The notes under the pieces were generated by a model. The model was given only the letters and a program-made list of their open reading frames with translations, was not told the DNA's origin and made no database searches. Shown piece after piece: positions 24,536-35,618 of a stretch of DNA of 64,000 nucleotides. The position numbers were made by a program, and so were the translations under genes. Source of the DNA: Luscinia megarhynchos (taxonomy: Eukaryota > Chordata > Aves > Passeriformes > Turdidae); contig CM067569.1 of NCBI GenBank assembly GCA_034336665.1, positions 19,227,820-19,291,819 on the forward strand, read 5' to 3'. How positions within the stretch are numbered: position 1 is the stretch's first letter; every line of letters begins with the position of its first letter.

Positions 24536-24616
24536 CTATAAATATGAAATATTTATATAAATATAATATATATATATTATATATTTATATTATCTCATAT
24601 ATAAATATGAGATAAT
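24536..24616. repeat. AT-rich palindrome and hairpin
   Basis: A self-complementary core (ATAATATATATATATTAT) is followed by a nine-base inverted repeat TATCTCATA / TATGAGATA with a six-base loop. It is prone to cruciform formation. Confidence 0.8.
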
Positions 24617-25045
24617 CTCCTACAGAGACAGGCACCAGCTTGATGCTGGAGTCTATGTAGCACCCACACCCTGAAGTGCTCACTTGTGCTTAGATGCTTT
24701 GGGTGATATGATAATGCAAGGAATAAATTATATCAAGAACAACAAGGACTAGAACAGGAAGGGAAAGATTCTGGTTCTCTGGGAATATTTTCTATGTGTT
24801 TTCAAGTCAGACCTTTATTAGAATTCCACATTACAGTGTAGTTGGAACCTGCTTTTTTAATAAAATCAAAACATATTATTTTTATTTTTTAGCATAGTCA
24901 CCAATTCATATGAAAAAAGGCGATTTTAAAGAGAAAACCCACATTTTTTCCATTCTAATAAGACTTAAATTCTTCTTACAATTTTGTTGATTTCTTTAAA
25001 GCTAAGGTAAAAATAACATTAGATTAAATAGACACATCCTCAGCA

Positions 25046-25263
25046 CTGGTTTGGGTTTTTCGGTTTGGTTTAGTTTGGGGGTTTTTGGGGGTTTTCTTGG
25101 GGTTTTTTTGTTTTTTGGTGTTTTTTTGTTTGTTTGGTGGGTTTTTTTTTTTGTTTGTTTGTTTGGTTTGGTTTGGTTTGGTTTAGGTTTTGTTTTTGTT
25201 TTTTGGGTTTGGGGGTTTTTTTGTTTTTGTTTTTGGTTTGGGGTTTTGGTGGTTTTTTTTTTT
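25046..25263 (+). repeat. T/G-only tract with G runs and TTTGG repeats
   Basis: About 215 bases are almost entirely T and G on the + strand, with G runs of three to five (about 25077-25102, 25205-25216, 25238-25243) and four to five TTTGG units near 25163-25188. It may support G-quadruplexes on the sense strand. The frames across it are low-complexity and not genes. Confidence 0.9.
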
Positions 25264-25936
25264 CAAAAATCTTTTTAATGGTAAAGAGTCCACTGGGAAA
25301 ATTTTTCCCAGTTCTGACGAGTGTAAGGGAGGCACACAAAATGACATCCCTGTAAAGGGAAACATTTACTTATCCAACACATGCAAGCACTTACTGCAGT
25401 GCAGCACTCTGCAGGATAGAGAGATAATACACAGCTAATACACAAAGCTGCCAAAACCAAAAGTTAAAAAGTCCTGAGTCAATACCCTCCAAAATGAGGA
25501 GACTGGCATAAAATTCAAATGCTGTAAATAAGAATTTTTTTTCCTTTGCCTCCAGTTCTGGCCCCTTGGGAGGCAGCCAGGTCCCACTTCCACCTGGTCC
25601 TTGAAGTTATGAAAGCCAGAAATACCTTGGTATTAAATGAAAGCTGAACTAATTGTTTATCTTCAAGATCTGAGGCTTTACACAAAATACCAGGTATGGC
25701 ATAACTTGCAAGAGGGCTGAGAATGTTATCTACATTTATCTGATTCCTCCCAGTTCAAGACTCCCTTCCTAGTACACACATGTCTTCTGTTAATCAAAAT
25801 GAATGTCCACAAGGAATTCAGCACAGACTTCTGAATTTTAATAACTGGAAATGGGCTCAAAGCAAAGCTTTCAATTAAAAGTTCCCATGCTCCAGATTAA
25901 GATATTTAACCTTGGCAAGCCCGTGTGTTTCTGTAG

Positions 25937-26064
25937 GTGTTCTTGCCTCACCTGCTGTGGCAGCTCCAGCCCGCGCTGCGGCGGTCGCTGCGAGCCGTGC
26001 CCCACGCCAGCTCCACGCTGCTGCAGAAACACTGCTGGCAGCACTCAAGCCAGCCAGTCTGGAG
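25937..26064 (+). other. GC-rich exon-like block (unconfirmed)
   Basis: Within AT-rich intron 3, 128 bases are GC-rich with many CpGs and are bordered by a good acceptor (TGTGTTTCTGTAG/G) and a good donor (GGAG/GTAACA). After PAX2 exon 3 it would stay open in frame as a Cys-rich peptide (CSCLTCCGSSSPRCGGRCEP...), but its length is not a multiple of three, so including it would shift exon 4. Another frame reads LPHLLWQLQPALRRSLRAVP. It could be a cryptic exon, an exon of a separate noncoding transcript, or a fragment of an inserted retrocopy. I do not recognise the product. Confidence 0.3.
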
Positions 26065-28117
26065 GTAACAGAGGATGACACTCTGAACTACACCTCGTTG
26101 CAGTGTGGGTGTAATCAGAAAACAATTCCTAATTCCTAAGAGGTCACAAATTTCAGGACATTTTCAAGGCAGAAATGTCTTGCTAGTGAAAGGGACTTCA
26201 GCTACTAGTGATGCTTTTCTCCTGTTCTCTTCCTGTGGCTTGTTGGTTTTATAGATTTTGGCCTTCTGTTGCAGAGATTATGAATGTGTTGAGGGGGAAA
26301 GCTGCTTTGATGGATACTTTGATGGCTGCTCTGAGTTTAATGTTTGCTTCATGGTTGCCTATGGTATTAAAATTTGGACTTGATGACCCAGGTTGTTCCT
26401 CCCTGTGTTTCTACATCCAAGACCAGTAGAACTCTTTTTGTCATTTAAGATTTCCTTAATTTGCCTTAAAACCAGGATCGTGTTTGCTTACAATATTTTG
26501 GTAACTGTATGATGTCTTCTAAATGTTTGGATTTTAATGAATGTCTGGAAGAAAGCCTTCCAGACATGAAATGAGTGTCATAAAAGTAGAAACACCTGCC
26601 TGAGGACTGTTGGGACATTTCTATGCTGCAGTCAGTGCTTGAGTGCAGCTCGTGTAGCCAGCCTGGGTCCTGATGGCTCTGTAGCCACAGCTTTGCATAA
26701 TACAGCTTCAGGCACACCTGTTTCCCAGGTGGGCAAATGGTTCTTAGAGTCTCATGCAACAATTCATTCTAGGAGGTCAGGCTGCAACCTACACACATGG
26801 GGCTGACCCCTGTCAATCATCAGTGCCAGGGGCACGGAGCTGCATGTTACTGCTGAGCAGAATGAGGTGGCAGGCCAGCCTCCTGCCTGGCACACTACTC
26901 TCAGAAGGCAGACATCTCCTTTCTGTCCTTCTACCCCTCTTCCTTATATTTGCACCTGTGCCATGTAGCACAGCAGAGCTGGAATGGGTAGAGATCTGCT
27001 AGAAGCTGAACGTTAATGCTCTGCTCAAATTAAATGAAATAAAACCATATGGTGTCATCATGGGTCACTGATTTAAAACAACAAAAAAAAACCTAGCTCC
27101 TCTCTAAGCCCTTCAGATAGTAAAACTGATGCTGTGAACCCTGTGTCTTCTTAGAGTGCAGTCAAGAAGTGCAGTGAGAGAAATGGGCAGGATTGGGATT
27201 CTCTCCTGTTCATAGTGAGCAGGCTAACCTGGAACAGAGTGACACGTTTTTCCCCATGTCTGCGGGCATGATGTCAGTCTAGTCCCAGTGAAATTGATGG
27301 ACCTACACAGATTAACAGCAGATACAGAGTCAATTCTCCTCAGAGAGGGCTGGGATTGTGTATCGAGATACATAAGGCATCTCCATTTTGACCTCTCATC
27401 TATTTGGAAGATTTGAGAAAACAGATAATCCCTCTTCATGCACCTTTTAGGAATATCAATTTAATCAGTGAAATTAATCTATCATACTTGTGCCTACATA
27501 CTAACATAGTACATGATCACCCCTCTTCTCTCTCTTTTTCCAAAAGGTAGGGAGAAGAAAATGCAATTTTCATGATAGAAGCAAGTTTGAATGTGTGAAT
27601 ATTGCTTGTGGCCCCTGAATATGGCAGGGTTTGAAGGCATTCTGCTGTCTTGGCAGGGAGTGCCAGAGCCCCAGGCCAGCTAGCAAGGAAGCTGCTCCTG
27701 CCAATGTCAGCTGTTTTTCTGAGGGTTCTAAGTGTTGCAGCAGGTTTTGAGAGCAGTAGCTTCTACTGCTCCCACCCTACTTCATAGGAGAAATTATGTT
27801 GTGGCTTTTATGTAGCAACTGCAGCTCTGATATTCCCAATTACATCTGCTGTTGCAAATTCAAACACCACCACCAAAGCCTGTGCGGCTGAAATACGATT
27901 CCTGTTGCCTTTGCCCATTTCCCTTCACATACAGCCACTGTCAGCAGGGTACATGTCACTTCTGCTTCAAGCAGGAGAACGAAGCCAATACTGTGCTACA
28001 GCTCGCTGAAGCACTTACTTGGCCCCTGTTTATTAGAGAGCCTGAGCCCTTCACTCCTCCTTCCAGCTGTCCTCACTGTGCCCCAGGTGGCACGGCAATG
28101 CTCCTATCTTCACACTT

Positions 28118-28240
28118 CAGGCAGGAAACAGAGCACAGAGAGAAATGCCATTTGTCCAAACTCTTGATGAGAGAGGTCCATGACAGAGCAAGAACTGAAG
28201 CCCTTCCCTAAATCGGATTAGGCTCTAACTATCAGACTTT
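28118..28240 (-). repeat. MIR-like SINE remnant, reverse orientation
   Basis: CAGGAAACAGAGCACAGAGA, then CATGACAGAGCAAGAACTGA and GATTAGGCTCTAACTATCAG, follow the reverse MIR order (tail, CORE, head). It is diverged; moderate certainty. Confidence 0.55.
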
Positions 28241-28639
28241 CTATTTCCCTTCCTTCACCCCCAAATCCCTTGGCTGTTTTTCCTCACCATGTTACAAAGC
28301 TTGCTTTCCATTTCGAACTTTGTGCAAACAAGACTCTCCCTCCCCCTTCTTTTACTCAACCGTGAATTCAGCTGCATTTCAACCTATGCCCAGAAACATA
28401 AGACTGTCTCCTATTTGAACCAAAGCCACGTCCTAGATCTCTTTATGCCTCTGCAGCACCGATCTGCAGGCGGGATATTTTTGGCTCCATGGAGGCTTTC
28501 ACCTAAGACCGCAGAGCTGCCTGTTCCCATCCCATGCTGTCCCTCTCTGCCAGCATCACTGGATGCTCACGAGCCCTTTTGGCGGGAGCCATCTGATGCG
28601 GAGCAGGCTCCGGTGTCTCGCTGAGCCCAGCTCCGCGCG

Positions 28640-28875
28640 CTGCCTTGAGCGCAGCCCGGCTCTAATTAAGCGGTGCCACAGCAGGGTGTGTGCGCCTTGG
28701 CCATCGCAGCCTCCCCTGGACACAGTGCAGAGAAAAGGCTGAAGCTTCACGATGCTAGCCTTCCAAGAACCGCTTTAATTGCCCAGTAATGCACACCCTG
28801 GGGTCTTGTAATGTGCTTCTAATATGGAGCGTTTAAAATATGAATACTCCAAAACAATTACAAGGAGTTAGGTGC
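28640..28875. promoter_or_regulatory. Candidate conserved noncoding block (intron 3)
   Basis: Unique sequence with homeodomain cores CTCTAATTAAGCGGTG and CGCTTTAATTGCCCAGTAAT and later AAAACAATTACAAGG, plus kept CpGs upstream. No repeat or frame explains it. Function inferred from pattern. Confidence 0.35.
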
Positions 28876-31109
28876 TCTGCTGAGTGCATCCTTCCACTCT
28901 CAAAAATAATCCACAACAAAGGAATATGACCAAAGTGAGGATACCAGTGCTTTCTGAAATCTGCCAGAGTCTTCTTGAGGCAGCAGGACACACTAATCTT
29001 TCCTTCAGTTCAACTTCTCTCTGTTCTTCCAGGATTAAAATAACTGCTAGATTGCCACTCCAGATTATTCAGTCCTACCTTATCTCCCTCTGATCAGCCC
29101 TAGTATTTTTTTAGATTTTTTAATTAGAGATACTGTCAAAGTACTCTGCCAGCCATAGTAAGAGAGAAGAAACCACAGAGTATGTTAGGCTGTAAGAGAG
29201 TTTGGATAGAAATGTCAGAGAAGCAAGGTGAGTTTTCTATCATCTGTTGTTCTTTTAGCGAGTAATTTCTGGACAAGTTTAGAAGTGATTTTCTATTTGC
29301 TTTTTTCTTCTTAGAAAGAACTCTGGCTCAGCTAATTTTAACTTCTAATATTTCTTTCAAGCCCTTGATTAGAGCTTGTTACAATTGCAATACTAGAAGA
29401 GAAGATTTTTGTCTGTCCGAATCAGAAAAAGAATTCCATTAGAACTGACAAAAATAATGAAATAGAAATCAAAGATTGGAAATTCATGATCTAATGCTGA
29501 ACATTTAAGGAAGTCAAAAGCATTTGGAAACAAACAGTTGGTTTCAGCTGGTGCTGTATGTAATATTAAGTCTAGAAGGAGTTACTACAAGCCAACTATG
29601 GCAACTCATGAATTCCAGAATGGATGTATAATTCACAGTATGATACTATTTACTGTAATGACATTATATGCCATCACTTAACATAATACTGGATATTAAA
29701 TTCAGATTGTGAAATGAAGTTCAGTTGCTTTACTGCAATCAAAGATCTATAAATGTCCTGTTGCTGAAACTTCAGAAGGTTATGTATTAAATCTGTTTAT
29801 ATTATCCAAAACTCAAAGTAGTTAACTTGTGCAAAAATCTCCCACTGGAAAATGAAAAATGGGAATTTACAGTGAGTACCAGTTTATGTTCCTAATTAAA
29901 TACAAATGCTGTTATTGGAGTCACTGATTGTGGTGGAATTGGAGCAGTGATGAATTTAGTCCAAAGGGTCAATTTGTCTTGGAAAAAGATGTTTGAAAAT
30001 ATTGATGTTTATCTTAAGAAACCAGCACTGCTAACTGGTGTGCCAGGACTTGTGTCCCTTCTGCTTCTGGGAAGGGCTGAGGATGTAATCTGCAAGACTT
30101 GTCTTTCTCCAGTGTCTGAAGGCAAGAACAAGCCATCAAAGACAGCAAGAGGTGATCGAGGTTTTGCGACCTCTTATCCAGCAGTAATCCAGAAATCCTA
30201 GATTTGAGGCAGCAGAGCTGGCTTAGTGCGTATTTCAATCCCCGGTAAGGGTGAGAAGCTTTCAGCAACATTGAGGTTTAAAGACAGCATTGTTATGCTG
30301 CATTTGTTGCTACAGGGCCAGGTCAGCTCTGTTCATCTTTCATCTGCTGTTTCATTAGGTGGTCTTGTGTAGGACAGGCTCACTTGAAGCCTCTCAAGCA
30401 GCAGCAGTGCTGCCTAGCTATTCTGCTGTTTGTCACTGTCCCTAAGTGAATTGGCCCAGGGGGATGCACTGCCATCTTCTGTACTGAGCATTAGGATCCT
30501 GAAATTCCCCATCTTTCCTTAAAACACTGGAGTTCAGTCATGACTTTAGGGCAAAGGAACACTGCTGAGACCTGTCTCTTCTTTTAGCCATAGAAAATAT
30601 GTTCTACCAAATACACCAGTAGGTTCACTGTTGCATTTGATGCCAAAAATTATTTGATCCAAGCCACTGGAGGCTGCACGACCAGAGCCGCTCCCCTCTG
30701 CTCAGTTTCCAAATACTTTCTTTTGACATAAAACCAGTTTCATTCTTAGGAAGGGAATGTTTTTGAACAGAGCCTTTCACCTCTGGGTCACTAGCAGGAA
30801 TCTGGCCCTGCTTGGTAGTGACCGAAAATCATTACCAGCTGACAGCTACTTGGTGCAATGAGCTGGTGAGTCTCATTCCAGTTCCTAATGGACACATCTC
30901 AGTAAACACAGTCACAACTGGCACTAACTGGTGTTCTCAGCCAAGAGACCTCAAAATGAATGGGGAAGGAAATTGAACCTTCCTCTTCATCCCCTGCCTG
31001 GGCTTTGGAATATTATGGACAGGCATTTTATACCTGCAGCGTTTCACAGGCTGTTTTTACTCTAAATGGGTGTTTGAAACTTTGCAATTTTCATGCAGCA
31101 TGATTCAGC

Positions 31110-31290
31110 ACAGCCTGATCTGCCATCTCAGTATAATTAGACTCATCTTATGACTCCCCTCAGTAGAAGCTGAGCTGTCTGGTGCCATCACCCAGTACAA
31201 ATGGTAAATCTGATGTCATATCTCAGTATGAATGGAACTGTCTGATGTCACCTCAGTGCTAACAGGACATTTTATAATATGTCATCTAAG
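31110..31290. repeat. Diverged minisatellite, unit about 31 bp
   Basis: The word CTCAGTA or a close variant recurs at 31127, 31159, 31191, 31222 and 31252 (gaps 32, 32, 31, 30), with variants of CTGATGTCAT and AATGG between. Five recognisable copies, all diverged. Confidence 0.75.
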
Positions 31291-33384
31291 GCTGCAGGGG
31301 AAATCTTCTAATCCATTCACTATGCCACATTACAATAGAACATAACACAGTATAATGTGTAGGTTAACTTAGACACCCTCAGGCAGATTTTGGATAGACG
31401 GATAGATGGATGGATAGAAACATTTATACAAAGTATACATATATTATATCACTCTATTGATTTTAAAAAAGTTCCAGGACTGCCTAGCTATAATGAGATT
31501 TTTGAACTTTGTGTTGCGATCAATGAGGGGAATATTATTGGCGTGGAGAATTGATATACCCGCTCTGTGTGGCTTGTTCTGCTCCTGGACTGCCCCTGCC
31601 CCCAAGGTGTACGATTCCATCAGACACTTAACCTCTTTTACAGTGTCATCAGGCTAAAAGGAATCTAATAGTGACACGGGACTTGTGCTCAGCACTCTGG
31701 CACTATTGCTTTCCTGTCACAAATAATTTATAGCTTTCTATTTCCATCCCTTTGCCTGCACCCCATCCCCTTTTTCTGTTTCTCTGGGCTGGGGGAAATC
31801 GATAAACTCACACAACCAGAGTGGCACTTCAGGGGGTTTTAGGGGGAATGTGAGACAAGAGGGGAAAAAAGAAAAAAAAAACAGAAAAGAAGAAAAAAGT
31901 TGTGTTATTTGCTGTAGCACACTTTTCAGATCAGCTCTTCACCTAGTACAAATTGTATGACCTCAGAATCTGGCCCTGAGGCCTTTAGACACTTTTTGTA
32001 TAGTTTCTCAACAACTGTAGATTAGGGCATCTGGTACCACTGATCTATAAGGAGTGAGGATCTGGATCTCCATCCTCAGCTAGAACCTTGACACTCTCTG
32101 TCTCCAGCTATGTCCCTGGCACTTCAGGCCAGGCCTTATCAGGCATGCAGCAGAGTTTTCTAGCATACTGAGGTGAGATGTTCTCTTTCTTTTCCTAAGA
32201 AGGCTTCACTCTCAGAAGTTGTGGTTTTTAAAAATTGCCCTCACAATGTCTCTGCCTATCTCCATCCATGCGCTATCACCCATTAGCCACACATTTGCTC
32301 TTTGAAGTTTTGCCAACTTATTCTTTAGAACAAATTTTTAAGGGAAGCTCTCAAGTGGGCAGGAAGAATCTTCTATTTGCTTTCATTTTCTGGAGAGATT
32401 TTTAGGTAGAAAATAAAACATATAATGCAGGGCTAAGAGTTCCAGAAGCTCAGGCTGAAAAGGATCTGCAGGCTACATCCTAACTGGAGTGGCTGAAGAG
32501 AGGAGAGACTTGTTCTAATCTCAGAAAGGAAGTTGGTTTCCATGGCCTTCACAGGTCATGGCTTATTTACTGAGTTCCTTGGTGGAAGAGCTGTTCCCAA
32601 CTCACAGATGCCCAATATCTCCCAGTAGTCAGGGACCTTGCCAGTCAGGTACTAGGTACCAGTGATTTTCTTTCACCACTGACCTCAGCTGGATTTAAAC
32701 CAGTGACCTAGAGGTGAAAGATTTCATGTAACTAGAAAGGGAGCACTGACAATTACAGTTCATTTTATTGTCATTCTGAGCTACATTATAAGCCTCGTGA
32801 TGTCTTTTTGAGTTCCCATGCTGTGTTCATTCACCACCTGACAAACACCAATTTTTGCCCTGTTTGATGGACCTTTGTTTTCTGGTGATCTATATCCCAT
32901 CACCACTCCCTACAGATGCCTTTGGCTTTCACCTCATTTGTGAAGGGCAAGGGCTTTGGGCAAGCCTTCCACAGTACAAAGCATTTAGTCAGTCAGAAGG
33001 GTATTTTTCAGGTAGACAACAAAATTAAAGCTACACCATTTGTAAATTCAGCAGTGTCTCTATTAGCTGCAAAGACTGCAATGTGATTATGCTCACAGAT
33101 CAGACCATAAATGACAGTGCAGCTGTTAACACACAGAAGATCCTAGCTTGCTCACTGAACACCATCTTTATGCAGTGAACACCCAAGTTTGGGATAAAGA
33201 CAACAGAGCAGAAATAGGATGATTCTCTGAGAGCTGGACTATTACAGCTGTAGAATCAGGATCAAAGGGCAAATGAAGCCACTCTGCTGCACCCAGAGCT
33301 CAGATCAAGCCTTCAGGTTCTGATAGTGGGTCTGCAAAGGCACAGAGATGCATTTGAGTTCTGAATTGTTTCACTCTTTTCCAG

Positions 33385-33470
33385 GATCATCAGAACCAAA
33401 GTTCAGCAACCTTTTCACCCAACACCAGACGGGAGTGGGACAGGTGTGACTGCACCAGGACATACTATTG
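33385..33470 (+). CDS. PAX2: PAX2 exon 4: end of paired domain
   Basis: This exon of 86 bases completes Arg137 and encodes residues 138-165 plus the first base of Val166. IIRTK ends the paired domain (the last helix of the RED subdomain is mainly in exon 3), followed by [19 protein letters not shown] and GHTI. The acceptor is CACTCTTTTCCAG/G and the donor G/GTAAGT is a perfect consensus. The residue after PDG is Ser, where mammalian PAX2 as I remember it has Ala; this is a conservative lineage difference in the flexible linker. Confidence 0.97.
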
Positions 33471-35498
33471 GTAAGTAGACTGGCATGAGGGGTGGTGACA
33501 GGTCAAGTGGAAATGGGGATGAAGCTTAGTTGAGGAAACAAAGTCTGACAAGCAGATGCTAAGCAGAGCAAAAGGGAGGGGGTGGGGGGAAGGAAGCCTC
33601 CATGGAAATCAGAGTTTTCTATTCTTCACCTCCCCTGTTGCATTGCAGAGAAGTGAATCACAGAGAAATTAGCCCAAAGCAGGGGTTTGCCCAAGTGATC
33701 TGCCTTAATGTCCATTTCACATTCACACTCTCTCCTTCATCTCCCAATAGTGAAGTATTTACTGCTGTCCTAAGTGTCAGTCTTCACCTTTTCTCTTGTC
33801 CTTACTCTGACTCTCTCTTTCTCCCCCTACCAATTTTTCTTCTCTCCTCTCCCTTTGCTGGAACTGATCCATTTCTTAGTGCTAGTAATACACAAACATG
33901 AGTAAGATATTCCAGCTGCCTCACAACTAAGTTCTTCGTTGTTTAGCTCTGCAATCAGGTATCCCATGGGTATATTTCACTGAGAAAATGTTTGGGGTTT
34001 TTTTGCTGGGGGAGATGTTTTGCTGTTTTGTTGAGGTGAACAGAAAATGGAGGCTATAATAAAGTGACCAAATGCCTCTAGTCTGTTTAAAAGTACTGTG
34101 TTAGATGTGTGATGAGATGCTGTTTAATCTGTGGGCTGTGTGGTGGATACGTCTGCTCTTGCTAGCATAGCTGTATCTAGTGACAAACTAGAACAGGAAA
34201 AACAGTAATTCTGCAGTATTCTGGGATACTGTGAAATACAGTGGCTTATTTGTGACCTAAGACTTTCTTAGATTCCCTTGGTTGTTGAGAATCTACTGCT
34301 ACACAAGGATTTACCACAAAATGGTCATCTACACAGGACAGAGCTGGTAGATATAATCCTGTACACAAACTGTATTCATGAGTACAATAAGCCAATATGG
34401 AAGAGCATTTTTGGATGCCCTTTTAATATGGACTTGCTTACTGGACTGGCAATCACTGATCACAACAGATGGAGCTGGCAGATATTCCTTCTTGGACCAG
34501 TAGTGCAATGTCTAGGGAATGCAATGGCTGAGTTGGGATAGGGATTGTGAGTGCTTCTGGTGGAGTCTGTCATTGCTCTGGGATGTACTAGGAAGTGTAG
34601 GTCTACATTGGAGTGTTGAAAGGTTCTGCTCCATCCTGAAAGGCTTCTGTTGGATGTATGGATTGCTTCAGGGCAGTGCTTTATGAGCTGAATGATGAAC
34701 AGTGGCCTGTAAGAGAACTGGGATGTTCTCTCTAATTTTGGGACATACTGGGACACAATAGGTACGTCTGTTGGATGCATAGGTCTACTTGTTCTATTTT
34801 CTAAAGGCCTGATTATCATGAAGGGATCATTGTCACTTTTGATATATTGGAAATTCATGAACAATCTTGGATGGCCAAGTGGCCAGAGCATTCTGCCTAT
34901 TGATATTGGTCAGCACAAAAGAAAGGCATTAGATTTTCATTAATCTGTGTGGTAGCATGTATCATCCAGTCATTCCAGTAGGGAACTGCATTTATTAGTC
35001 CAGCACTGAAGTGCTTCTAACCTGTGCTAAGAAGATAATTTTTCAGTAAGTGTTTTGGATGGGCATGTAAGAGGCTAGTCTGCCTACGACAGAACATGTG
35101 CACTCCTGGTGAAAAAATGCTGAGAGGAAATGATCTGGTAAAATATGGATGGACTATGAAGTCACTAGAGAATGTGGCCTATGCAGCATTTCACTCGATT
35201 ATCTTGAAAGCCTGCTCTGAGCTGGGATGTAACAATATTTAGCTTCTTGATGGAATACACTCGTTGTCAATGGCCCTGTACTGGAAGGCTGTGAAGCTAT
35301 AGTGTAGAAGTGAAGCAAATCTGGGATGCAGCTTTGCTGGGATACAGTAGAGTAAGTCCTTCAGCATGAGGGACTGGGAATCATGCTTAGTGCCCAGGCT
35401 TTCCTATTAGACTGGTGGCATGCATAGCTTTCAGCTGGGGATCCCTGAGTGCTGTGCTGCTCTCCTGATGGCCCTTTTTCCCTTTTCCTTTCGTCCAG
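33471..35498 (+). other. PAX2: Intron 4
   Basis: The intron is 2,028 bases long, from GTAAGT to CCTTTCGTCCAG. It holds no gene. The second half (about 34540-35360) has scattered repeats of TGGGATG/TTGGATG words that look like a worn tandem array. Confidence 0.9.
34540..35360. repeat. Possible worn tandem repeat region
   Basis: Words CTGGGATGT, GTTGGATGTAT, GTTGGATGCAT and CTGGGATGCAG recur at irregular spacing (for example near 34576, 34649, 34720, 34770, 35222, 35324). No clear unit remains, so the tandem origin is uncertain. Confidence 0.35.
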
Positions 35499-35618
35499 TG
35501 CCCAGCACAGCATCCCCTCCTGTCTCCAGTGCCTCCAATGATCCAGTGGGCTCTTACTCCATTAACGGGATCCTGGGGATTCCTCGGTCGAATGGCGAGA
35601 AGAGGAAACGTGATGAAG
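35499..35618 (+). CDS. PAX2: PAX2 exon 5: octapeptide and basic stretch
   Basis: This exon of 120 bases completes Val166 and encodes residues 167-205 plus the first base of Asp206. It starts [18 protein letters not shown], then the octapeptide YSINGILG at residues 185-192, which recruits Groucho/TLE co-repressors in PAX2/5/8 (family knowledge), and ends [13 protein letters not shown] with the basic run KRKR at 200-203, a likely nuclear-localisation contribution. The acceptor is CCTTTCGTCCAG/TG and the donor AAG/GTAGGG. This exon separates PAX2 from PAX5 and PAX8, whose octapeptide flanks differ. It joins exon 6 directly in phase as DE-D-VSEG. Confidence 0.97.

Larger units (their letters stand above)
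5271..33384 (+). other. PAX2: Intron 3 (28 kb)
   Basis: This long AT-rich intron runs from GTAAGA to CTCTTTTCCAG. No real gene was found. It holds five MIR-like SINE remnants (7.3, 9.8, 18.2, 21.8 and 28.2 kb), an AAAT run at 13.17 kb, a CA run at 22.14 kb, an AT palindrome at 24.5 kb, a T/G-only tract at 25.05-25.26 kb, a GC-rich exon-like block at 25.94-26.06 kb, a roughly 31-bp minisatellite at 31.1 kb and regulatory-looking blocks near 10.1, 18.5, 21.1 and 28.7 kb. Stretches 5.9-7.2, 7.5-9.7, 10.2-18.0, 18.7-21.0, 22.2-23.5, 26.1-28.0, 28.9-31.1 and 31.3-33.38 kb show only unremarkable single-copy intronic sequence. 19.4-20.9 kb is rich in decayed CA motifs. Confidence 0.9.

Noticed and set aside
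25046..25263. Gly/Phe/Val-rich and Lys/Pro/Asn-rich frames across the T/G tract
   Set aside because: Low-complexity translation of a T/G repeat.
26200..26430. Possible CR1 LINE fragment (TTGGACTTGATGACCCAGG)
   Set aside because: One CR1-like word only; no ATTCTATG tail or reverse transcriptase frame.
33640..33700. Possible further MIR fragment (GAATCACAGAGAAATTAGCC)
   Set aside because: Only one weak motif, without the ordered set seen in the accepted MIR remnants.
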